From Balanoglossus misakiensis (taxonomy: Eukaryota > Hemichordata): a DNA stretch of 64,000 bases. The stretch covers positions 1,984,001 through 2,048,000 of the forward strand of contig CM082588.2 of the NCBI GenBank assembly GCA_040954595.2. The letters are read 5' to 3'. Within the stretch, counting starts at the first letter, position 1; each line of letters begins with the position of its first letter. Position numbers and translations under genes: made by a program. The notes below the pieces were generated by a model. That model was not told the DNA's origin. It was given only the letters and a program-made list of their open reading frames with translations, and made no database searches. Shown here piece by piece: positions 36,360 to 46,207 of the stretch.

Positions 36360-39300
36360 TTGCTCTGTAGATACACTCTTCAAACCTAATCTAATAAGGT
36401 TATACAAGTGCAGCTCAAATAGAACGCTTATGGCGTAAACATTAATGACATGTAACAAATAGTTTCAGTTAGGAAAAGTATTACAACAGTACTACACTAA
36501 ACCCATTATGGCAAAACACGATCTTAAATCTTTTAATGGTTTTAATGGTACTGTGCTTTTATATAGGCAAAATAATCTTTTCAGTGAAATTTATATTGAT
36601 ATTCCAGATTTACGACTTTTGATAAAATTGTGATGTATTTGCCCTCTTTACTGTTAGATGTTTTGCGTATGTTATTTGCAGTTACTGTAATGCTTTGCCA
36701 CATCTATTCTTTGAAGTTGCCATGAAGCCACTGCAGATTATTCATAATGTTATCTCAGACACAATTTACTAGTATTGAACAAATTGCAATCTGAGCGTAT
36801 AAAATACCGACAAAGGAGAGAAAAGGTATGACAAAATTTATGGAGGTTACGCAGGGTGGAGATAAAATATAGTTATTTAGAACTTATCTTGATGTTATTA
36901 TGACGTCGAAACGCCTTAAATGGTCTGTCTATCACAGTTGACTCACGTTATCGACTGAGAGAAAATGACAATAAAATTAACAGGCTATCTGGAATAGCCA
37001 CTTTACACGGATCATAAATTGTAACTAGGCAGATAATGTTGTGCTATGAAAATTGATACCGGCCATTATAAGGAAAATAAACACTTAGTGGGGTATTGGA
37101 ATCGATGTGACAACGCAACGGCGATAGAATCCTGCAGAACCATGTAATGTTATTTCCCTCTTTAATGGGATATGGCCTGAAACGAATGTGTAATGCGTGT
37201 GTTCAATGAACACAGATGATGAAGATCCATTATAGAACGGGAGGAAAAAAACCTGACTGTATCTATAATGGAACAGTTAATCGTTGTCATTACACTATTG
37301 TTTATATGCTAATAGTAATACTGTACACAACAGGGGTGCAGTGATGCTCAACAGTAGCGTGCAACCTGTCCAATTAGTGATCACTCCTGTACGTTTTTTG
37401 GGGGAAAAGCAATTAAATTCAATTTAATCGAATTTTATGTCTCGCTACCTGACTTTTCTGTGTGTCGAACCCAGTTCAACAAAACATGTTATGAAAAGTG
37501 ATGATGGAAAAGTACAATGACACGTTTTGATTGGATGGCAGTGTCTTGCATAGTAATGACCACTGCGCATTCCAGCAGGTGTGAAGATTCTGCGAACCAA
37601 CAACGCGAGAGAGATAAAACAACATGTACAGACACATGCAAAATATAACCAGCGAAAGAGGTGTACACAATGCTATGTGCCACAATAATTTAATATAATT
37701 TGTCTTTTTGATTATTTCTGGCGTTTTATAGTTACCACATTATGTGGTCCGAGTCTGATCGATTGCCGGGCACTCGTATTCATGACTCACCATCCACAGC
37801 TGTGGCCTACAATTAGGAATCTGGTGATGTGTGTTACATAATTGTGGATAGCATTGTGTCTCTATGGGCATAAATGGAGACGGTGTTAATTCGATATCAG
37901 CCTGAATATTAATCTTTTCTAATTCACTGGCTCGTGACAAAATGTCTTTTTCATTCTAACTCTCTGCGTCTTCCCCTGCCCGAAATAAACATACATTGGC
38001 AAGCGAAGATAGACACTACGTTTGACTGGAGACCGCTCCCTGTTGAGTCAACGTCCCTGATCTCGCCTGAAGCATTGTGGCACACCGTAATTGAAAATAA
38101 AGCGACAAGAGACATCAGTCGGAAAAGTGATAGTAATAATAATCCAGAGGAGAAATGGAGTGCATACAAAGCAAGTTAAAAGACAAACCTTTGTAGGTTC
38201 AATCTTCTGAACATAATGTTATGTTACAGCAGTTAAGCTAAGTATAGCCAAGTTAAATGTGCAGTAGGAAAATGTACACACTTTGAAAACTTGGAATGGA
38301 AAGTGTTTTCGCTGGAGCTTTGCACCATCTACTACATCACGTGACCTAACTGCTATAGATAACCTCTAAATCTGACGAGAAGTGGCCAAACCATAAATTG
38401 TTGTAATTGTTGTCATCATGAGGAATACCTGACAAAAGGATTCCATTCTGAAGACATCTGCTATCATGAATACTTTAAGAACCCATACATTCCCGCTCTG
38501 AGCGATAAATATTGATTATAATTTCAAAACGAGCATGTATTTTATAAATCTCGTGTACTTTACCGGCGGAAATTACCTCAGATGTCGAAATCGAGGATCT
38601 AATTTGTTTTTGTCAGGATACATTTCCAGGTAAGGACACGCAATGTCAACTGAGAACAACCAAAGTGTATTAACACACGGGCATGCCAGCAGTAACCGTG
38701 CTGACATACATCACACTAAATTGTCGCTGGCATATACGGTTTTACGACTTTGTATTTATACGTCCATTCCTCGCAGCTCTAGCAATCAATCCGCTATTTG
38801 CAATGCATCGACGTTGTGACTGTTGTTCGACGCACGTGCTCTGTGTGCCAAAATGTAGCGTGCTTGAAACTGCATTACTGGGGAGAGACGCAAGATGCGT
38901 ACAGGTTAAAATTATCAGAGCGAGAGAAGAGTCTCGCCTCTCATAAGAATCGTCAAATGTTTTCCACTTTTCGGTGGAAATTAATCATGACCGACCGGGA
39001 TTGATCGTTAGTTCTTTGTGTAGGACGCCCTCCGGCGGAGAGCACTTTATCCGTACCATCTATAGCGAGAACTTCGCTTCCATAGTAAATGACAATTTTA
39101 CAAAGCCCAGGCCTCCAGTGATACATCTTAAATGGAGTTTTTATATTGCCACGTGGCAGTCTATTATCCCACCCTTATGGCCAGTGGGAAAGTTTGCGAG
39201 CTACTTAGGTTATGTAGTTATCAGGCCCATGGGTTTTCAATGAGATGCGAAAGACAGTTCTTGACGCAAAGGAAAGATAACGCTAATATTTCATATTTGT

Positions 39301-40111
39301 GATTACCACTCAAATTATCTAAAAATAGACGCCGACGGCCCTGATAGCAAGAAATATCACGGAGAACAATAAATTATTTACGTAGTTAGAGGTCACCTCA
39401 TACTGAGGTCACATCGTTGACAAGCCGAGCTCATTTATTATTTATATTTTGATCGGCGTTAAAGCCCCGTTGATGATCTGCCGGACATACAATGTACACG
39501 GTGCGTGTAACACGCAAGCTACGCTTCACGTATGCATGCGCCAATATATCAGACCGTGCTTGATTGTCGTTTCCGGCTTATTTGCATAATTCCATAAGGA
39601 TATGGAAGCGTAAAGAAATGTTATTAAATTCTATCAGAAAAGTGGATGTTCTCTGATAAAATCGAGTTGGCTGAAGGTGAAGTACAAATGTACTTCAAGC
39701 GTATTTTGCCTTTAACATTTCCAGGTACGAGGTCGATAATAGAAAGTAGGTCACTGCATTTTTTTGGTTCGGTTTACAGCAAATGTTCTGTTTATAAGCT
39801 GAATTATTACCGACTTTTATCCCATTATCAGTATTTTTCGGCTTCCCGTTGATTGTCATTAAGCCTATGCCTTCCATCCCAGGAGAGATGGCAGCACTCA
39901 ATCGTCATATATGAAAGTTATTTGTCAAGCAAATGAGACGTGTGATTATTGTGACCAATATGCATGATTAATATGGTAAATCTTTGTATTTAAAAGATAA
40001 CACGCTGTCAAACGTGTATAGATTGACAGAAATGGAACGGTCCTTATAATCTGAAGAGCGCCATCTCGAGTAGGCTGAAAGATCCCTCGTTCGAGGGCGC
40101 TCCTTACACGC

Positions 40112-40364
40112 ACAAGGGTGAGGTCAAAAAAACCGAGGTGCAGCACTGATCTGAGTGAACAGATCCCGTGAGGAGTACGGTGCCCAGAGTGCAAACACAC
40201 CTAAGGTTTTTTGACATCTTTTTGCATAAAATTATACAGGTACAGTCACAGAAACAGCATTCACAGAACAACGTTTGATTTTGGCGATAATTCGGAACAG
40301 AAATCAAGCAGTGTCACAACGCCCAGTGTGGGTCTATCTTACAACGACAGCTATGAAAAATATA
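40112..40364. repeat. 253-bp tandem duplication, copy 1
   Basis: This unit begins ACAAGGGTGAGGTCAAAAA and is repeated immediately downstream with an offset of 253 bases. The first roughly 100 bases of the two copies are almost identical, whereas the remainder is clearly diverged with substitutions and small indels. A 14-bp hairpin (CCCTCG, TT, CGAGGG at 40084-40097) sits just upstream of this copy. Confidence 0.9.
40136..40212 (+). ncRNA. Candidate structured RNA element, copy 1
   Basis: The block can fold into a closed multi-stem shape. The outer stem is AGGTG (40136-40140) with CACCT (40198-40202), and the next stem is GCACT (40143-40147) with AGTGC (40188-40192). Inside are two abutting hairpins: GATCTG/CAGATC with loop AGTGAA (40148-40165), and CCGT/ACGG with a 7-base loop (40166-40180). 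A run of six T follows at 40207-40212, which could act as a pol III terminator or a loose Sm-like site. I recognise no known snRNA, Y RNA, vault RNA or ribozyme core. Transcription and strand are unproven; the minus strand also ends in a T run. Confidence 0.35.
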
Positions 40365-40617
40365 ACAAGGGTGAGGTCAAAAACCCGAGGTGCAGCACTG
40401 ATCTGAGTGAACAGATCCCGTGAGGAGTACGGTGCCCAGAGTGCAAACACCTAAGGTTTTTTGGTCTCTTTTTGCATAGAATGGTACAGGACATCATAGA
40501 AACACCATTGACCGACCAATACCGAAAACCACGTTGGATTTTTTGGCAAAAATTCGGAACAGAAATCAAGAAGTGGCACACCGCCCAGTTAGTGTCGTTC
40601 TGAACGACAGCTATGAA
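40365..40617. repeat. 253-bp tandem duplication, copy 2
   Basis: This is the second unit, aligned along its length with copy 1. Its end is placed by the shared ACGACAGCTATGAA motif (about 40341-40356 in copy 1 and near 40603-40617 here), so the right edge is approximate. Confidence 0.88.
40388..40462 (+). ncRNA. Candidate structured RNA element, copy 2
   Basis: The folded block of copy 1 recurs with every stem and loop base unchanged. The only difference is loss of one AC dinucleotide in the unpaired stretch before the closing CACCT (40448-40452). The T6 run recurs at 40457-40462. Confidence 0.35.
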
Positions 40618-40777
40618 TAATGTCCCCAAAGCAAGCTGATCACATGGCCAAGAACGCCCTTCTGATTGGTGTTCGACGGAATATGAAATCAACCACCGAA
40701 AACGTGATGGAAAATCCCCCCATCTAAAGCTTCTGGAGCTATATCAGCTGTTTGGTGGGGGATATGCTAATGTGGTT

Positions 40778-40839
40778 TATGCTAATTTAGTTATGCTGAT
40801 TCTCCTGTCTGTGAGAAATAAGCATAACGAATTAGCATA
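40778..40839 (+). ncRNA. miRNA-like hairpin candidate
   Basis: Arms of 27 bases (40778-40804 and 40813-40839) pair around the 8-base loop CTGTCTGT. There are about 10 bp, a 3x2 internal loop, 7 bp, a small internal loop and 5 bp at the apex. Size and imperfection suit a pre-miRNA, but a short MITE or an AT-rich coincidence would look the same. I recognise no known miRNA seed. A further 9-bp hairpin (AGCCACTCC with GGGGTGGCT, 40853-40877) lies immediately downstream. Confidence 0.25.
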
Positions 40840-40852
40840 GCTGCGGTTCCAC

Positions 40853-40877
40853 AGCCACTCCAATACGTGGGGTGGCT
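40853..40877. repeat. Short inverted repeat
   Basis: AGCCACTCC and GGGGTGGCT pair over 9 bases (one G-T) around a 7-base loop. Confidence 0.5.
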
Positions 40878-41089
40878 ATACAAAAACAACACGCCTGGGC
40901 CTACTGGACAAATATTGAATAACACATCTATGACTGTATAAAAAGATTTTAAACTTCACAAAAGTTGCCATTCACCTGTTACACGTTCCCTTTCTTCTTC
41001 TCCGTCCTCTTCATCACCAGGCCAAGTCAAGTATGTTTTTGTATTGAAAAAAAAATTCAATATATCTGACATATCTTTCACTGGGACTG

Positions 41090-41095
41090 TTTATT
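41090..41095 (-). promoter_or_regulatory. Putative polyadenylation signal of the MAM gene
   Basis: TTTATT on the plus strand reads AATAAA on the minus strand. It is about 220 bases past the stop codon of the MAM-domain gene. Confidence 0.45.
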
Positions 41096-41313
41096 TTTCA
41101 ACAAACATTTTACAGAGTCATGGAATAATTTCAAAAATTGCATTACAGGCCAAGGTAAAAGAAAGTTAATATTTACTACCATATCTGCATATTCGATTGC
41201 TAGGAATAAATATATAAATTAAGTCAATGGTTCTACCAAACCGTTATATACGGTTCTCAAATTTCAATATATAAAAGTTGGAAGCGGCAACATCATCAAA
41301 ATCGACTAATTAC

Positions 41314-44271
41314 TTAGAATGCTTGGCTTGGATTTCTCAACATTATATCATTATGATTGTTTTGATCTATATTTAATTGTGTATCGTCCAGTCTCGAAAG
41401 TTGTATTTTCCCGTTGCTTGTTGCATATTTTTGCCCTTTTGTTTTGGTGGGAAACGTTTCCTCTTCTATGATGTAATTGTTACTGAAGGCGGCGTTGTCT
41501 ACGCCTCTATGGTTCGTTTCGCAGTCGCTGGTAAATGTTCGCTTATCAGTCTTGTGCTTACAGTGATGGACTGTAAATATGAAAACTCCCAGGATCACAC
41601 AAAATGCTATGAGGCTTCCGAGGGCAACACACGTGATGACAATCAGATTTGTACGACTGCCAACAAGAGTGTCACCGTCATCGATCACGTCTGTCCGCTT
41701 GCTTACAGTCGCCTCCGCTGTTCCTTGACCGGTAAACTTTAGCTCTGACACCGACGACGTTTCAGAGGTGGTGTCCTCGTTGGTCTGGTGAGACGTGGAT
41801 AAACTGCTTGATTTTTGTGGTACCGTGGTGTCCGGCCAAAACGTTCTAGAAGATGCAGCCTCAGATGTCGATATTATGACATCATCAGTTGCAATGACAC
41901 TGGTCTCTGTTGTCTCAATCAGTGATGACGTCAACAAGCCTTCCTTTGATGTCTGATCATTGGTTGTCGCTGCTGAGGATGAAGTTGAGCCAGCAGACTC
42001 TGATTGGTGAACGTCTTCAGTTGAAGTAACGCCGTCATTTTCTGTATTCACACCAGAGGATGACGTCCATTCTTCCGTTGACGCCTGCTGATTGGTCGTC
42101 ATATAATCCGACGAAATAGCAACATCAGAAGTTCCTTGAACGATATCAGTCGTAATGTTGTCCTTTTCGGTTGTAGACACTTGCACATGCGTTAGAACAG
42201 ACTTTGGCGACTGATTATCAGCCGGTGTTTCAAACAATACACTCGAAAGCACAGAATCATCGGCACCAGAGGTCGTACGGTTGTCCTCTTCTATTGTTGC
42301 CAACAACGGCAACGTCGTCATTAGCGACATCACAGACGTACTTGTTTCCGTTTCTGCGGACTGATTTATTTTGCGTGATATTCTGACGTCATCAACTGCC
42401 ATATCACTCAAGAAGCTCGACCCAACAACCCCTTCAAAAACCACCTGTCGGAATGAAATGCAGATCGTTAATTCAGCGAGCAACAAATACAAAACAACAA
42501 ATAGTCAATGACAGCCCTGTACTAAACAAATCGTCCTTTGGTGAAGTGTTACCTCAAGTCTGAGTGGAATTTTATTATTGCGACATTTTAAACCACCACT
42601 TGCCTGAAACGAACGTGTGGCGTTGACATCTAGCTCCACTAGTAACCAATGGTCGCCATACGTGATCATTTCTCTGCCTTCTTTACTCCAGATCATCTCT
42701 TCGGATTTGTTAGTGACGTCACGCACATAAACGTTCATCTGACCTGAGAAGTGACAGAGATGCAAGATGATCAACCAATCTGTACTGCTTGTTAGACTAT
42801 GTAAATTCCTTGAAGAATTTCTCGTGGTTGCGGCTCACGAGGAGCGGGTCACTCACCCATAGCGATTCCGTGCATGTGATTATAAAAGGTTACTGTATAA
42901 TGTTCTTCGTCTTTCACCAGAACCACTGGACTCAGCAGTCTCGCCCTGTCTCCCTCCGCCTGTGGCGAAGATGCCTCAACGTAGGCGTAGGTTCCTGTAA
43001 CAGAGAGGTGTGTGAATGATGAAGTACATCAGTGTTCGTCGTTGGCGGATCCTTTCATGACCAAGAGAGTTATACTCCTAGATAACAGACAGTGATAGGT
43101 CTATGGTCTTTAGTGATGCAGGTGCCAATCGCAGGTCATGGAGAACTCACCTTCACCAGATTCTCCATACGTGTGGTCATGCCTTGGTCCTGTGGCTCCA
43201 GATGGCGTGTTTCCCTGGTTTAACGTCCAGTCGAAATCATCGTGTTCATCTTGAGAAAAGTCGCAGAGCCCATTCTCGAAGTTGCATTCCGAAATGGTGA
43301 CGTCCTGTGACGCTGTTGAGAGCACAAATAACGGTGGAAGAATGAATAAAGAGTAAACCTGTAACGATACAGTTAACTGCTGCCATAACGCACTTTATGG
43401 CAGAAGAAAGGGAAATCATCTCTTAAACTCTACCAGTGACAGTGTGGTTATTGCCATTCTCTGTTACAAGCTATATCCTACATTTGCTTTTAGGGGGTGG
43501 TCGATAATGTTTGATTTCTGTCACAATGACTGTGTGCGATTCAAAACACCTTTACGAGCCATTCTCTGTGAAATCACCGACAAATTAAAACGACAAGAGA
43601 TTACCAGATACCTGGGCTAATTATCATATCGCATTATCTTTTATGTGTAGCGGCCGTATGTCCGCCCACGGCATCGTGGTCAAACTTTTGCTGAAATAAA
43701 GTTTCATTGTAGAAGATCCTGGTGTCACGCGTGACCGTCAACTGACACTGGTTTCGATTAAAACGATAAATGCCCACGTCCAATGAAGCATGAAATTTCG
43801 TCTGTGTGTGAGCATAACAGCAGGTTTTTATGGTGACGTCACAGACACCGATACAGCAATGTGTTGTTGTAAAGTTAGCCTGCCTCGCTAAAGGTACTTC
43901 TAATGTTGACAATTAATTCAGAATGTTTGTTTAGCTGCGTTTTGTTCAGAGCTTGTTCCCATTGGCAAGCTCTCCCGAGAGTGACGTCATCCCTAAAAAA
44001 CGTTGTCGGACAATTTTAGCGGATTTCTTCGGTCTTGTCTATACAAGTTCAACTTTAAAGTGCGGTCTCCTTTGAAATGCCACATCTTAAGTCCCGTCCA
44101 TGTTAACATTTAACCATTATATCTCACTATTCTGTAGCACACAATAGAACAAATATTTCAGCATATTGCAGAAAATTGCCCCTGTCCACTCTCAAACAGC
44201 TTACCTTTTGAACAAAGGACGAGGCAGGTGAAAACCACCGCGTACGCTTGGTTCGAAAATGGACGAGACAT
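41314..44271 (-). CDS. Type I membrane protein with one MAM domain and a Ser/Thr-rich stalk
   Basis: I assembled five coding exons on the minus strand: 44271-44205, 43312-43151, 42994-42857, 42743-42604 and 42444-41314. Together they give 1638 bases, a 545-residue protein, with all phases matching. Exon 1 encodes a signal peptide ending near Lys22. Residues about 32-191 form one MAM domain (start [10 protein letters not shown], middle YNHMHG.AMG, end DMAVDDVRI). A long Ser/Thr/Glu-rich stalk of about 240 residues is mucin-like and probably O-glycosylated. The transmembrane helix is at about 435-460 and the cytoplasmic tail is about 85 residues. MAM domains mediate adhesion or dimerisation; this architecture suggests a surface adhesion or glycocalyx protein. 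The domain has only the first two of the four usual cysteines. The intron before the last exon uses a GC donor. No orthologue is recognised. Confidence 0.85.
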
Positions 44272-46207
44272 CTTCCAACAACGACGACAAGCCGTCCTAC
44301 CACAGAAAAGTAATCCTGGTCTTTCTCGGGATCTTCGACGAGCAGTTTGGCCACACCACGGATCGTATTCATACACAGTGAATCAGCGTCAGGACTTCAC
44401 AACACCGCGTACGATCCCAACAATGGAAACGATTATTGGCCGGGATTGGCAACTCGGGGGTAATAATTAATCCAACGAAACAAGTTGAGAGTTTCCGATT
44501 ATACGCTCTACCTAATGGCTTTAGACGCAGTCAAACAGTGTGAAATCAAGCAGATTCTATGAGAAACAATATCCCACGGCAAGAGTCACGGCCTGGAATG
44601 AGCCAATCTGTGAGCTATGCCAGAAGTTCGTGCCGAGGTCACAAGAGGTCAGTGGTGGAATGGTGGTTCTTCCACAAGTGGCAAGACACTTGTGATCCCA
44701 GCGTTACTTGATCTGAAATGACTCGTGTGAGAATTTCCTCAAACGTGCTATGATGACCCCTGGGGGTGACCCTACGCTTCCTTTATCCTCAGTGTCAGTT
44801 ATCTGTGAATATTTTACCTTTCAAGGAAGTGTGGGCTGCCTGGTGTTAATAAAGGATACGTGTGCTATTGTTCTCGGTTGTCCCGTTTCACGCTACAATG
44901 AACTCACTTTAAAAAGCAAATATACATAAGGGATTTCACGCGAACGCCCTTTCCCTTTTTTTTTCTGCCGAAAATAGCCGAAAGTTGAAAAGTCTGGCTC
45001 CGCGTGGGCGCTCAGGTCACATGTATAGCGTTGTCCGCCCAGGTTGAAGCCCTATAATAACAAAGCAAATATCTGATGTGCCCTTGTGGGTATAATACCT
45101 TGTTATCTAAGGGTGGGGCGAGGGGATTCCCAATGACGTCATGGCATGTGCCTACGAGAGCACCTGTCTACTTGAACTCGCAGACAGTAGACATCTTTCA
45201 ATAGGCGATTTCTACAGCCTTACTTTCTTAATTGTGTCTGCATGGACCTTAAGCCTCTGACACTGAGTACAGCTCGAGCTCAAACGACGCCTTAGAGCAT
45301 ATTAGAAGTAGCACTTGTTAAGTTGAATGGCTGAGGTTAATACAATGTTAGACTAGAATGTACTGATACAATTTGTATTCAATATACGTTTAAAACGCTT
45401 CGTGACCAGAAGACAGTGCGAACACCGAAGGACAGTGGTGGGAAGAGACTCTCAGTCCAAGACCAAACCTTGATCTGACGTGTTGTTATGTAAAATAAGA
45501 ATAAGTACACTTCCGCTGACGCATTGAGTCATTCTTCTTGTTCACATACCAGCGAATTTGGTTTTGGAAGGTCGGAGTTGCCAGCATTTGACATGAATCC
45601 GGTTATAATCATCGCTGTTTCTATTGAAGTTGTTTATGCTATTCTGTTTCTAAGGATGCTGAATCACGTTTATTCATCAAATTCCGTGCCTTGGGTGTGT
45701 GGGGGGTGTGATTGTATTCATATGCATCTTTCAACAAGAACTGCAAGAGGACAATTCTTACATTTGGAAGTTCATGTGTGGAGTTCACACCAAAGTCATT
45801 TGTACCAATGAAAACAAAGGCAGTTGCGGTATTCACGTTAGGGGGCGACAGACATTCACAAAGACATCTGTAGTCCCAATCAATCTTTTTAAAAACTCTT
45901 CATTCATTTAAATGTAAACGGATACTTGAATCTGTTGGCAGTGCCAATTTGTTAAAAAATAACAGTTCCATGTCGGTACTACAGTATCTCTATAGTGTAT
46001 CATATTTACAAGTGTTACACAGTGAAAGCTATGTTACAACACTCTGAAGTCAAACTCCAATGTTACCAGATGATTCCATTCGCGTACACCTTGGACAAAG
46101 TACAAACAAAATGGTTCATATTATGAAAGATGGACGCCTTTGCGCAGATAACAGCCCTAGTGTCTCATAGGGGTGGGTGTTATGGTGGGGGGTGTGTGAA
46201 TCTCCAT
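44272..46207. other. Interval between the MAM gene and CDC40
   Basis: This interval holds the 5' flank of the MAM gene and the 3' flank of CDC40, both on the minus strand. I see no further gene. A plus-strand open frame at 45524-45811 has no recognisable feature. TTTATT at 45669 could be a distal poly(A) signal for CDC40. Confidence 0.5.

Larger units (their letters stand above)
27650..40111. other. Gene-poor region
   Basis: I see no supportable coding gene in these 12.4 kb. It contains several tetra- and trinucleotide repeat clusters (30283-30428, 33436-33456, 33754-33803), an 18-bp perfect palindrome at 36342-36359 and otherwise unique AT-rich DNA. Enhancers are possible but not recognisable here. 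Confidence 0.55.

Noticed and set aside
38974-39243. 89-codon plus-strand frame with a Trp-rich stretch
   Set aside because: No domain, no splice context and no conserved motif.
40136-40202. Hammerhead ribozyme, suggested by the three-way junction shape
   Set aside because: The conserved core elements (CUGAUGA and GAAA flanking the stems) are absent, so the junction shape alone does not support a ribozyme.
43634-43912. Cysteine-containing 92-codon minus-strand open frame
   Set aside because: It falls inside intron 1 of the MAM gene. The signal-peptide exon joins the MAM exon in phase without it, and it shows no known domain.
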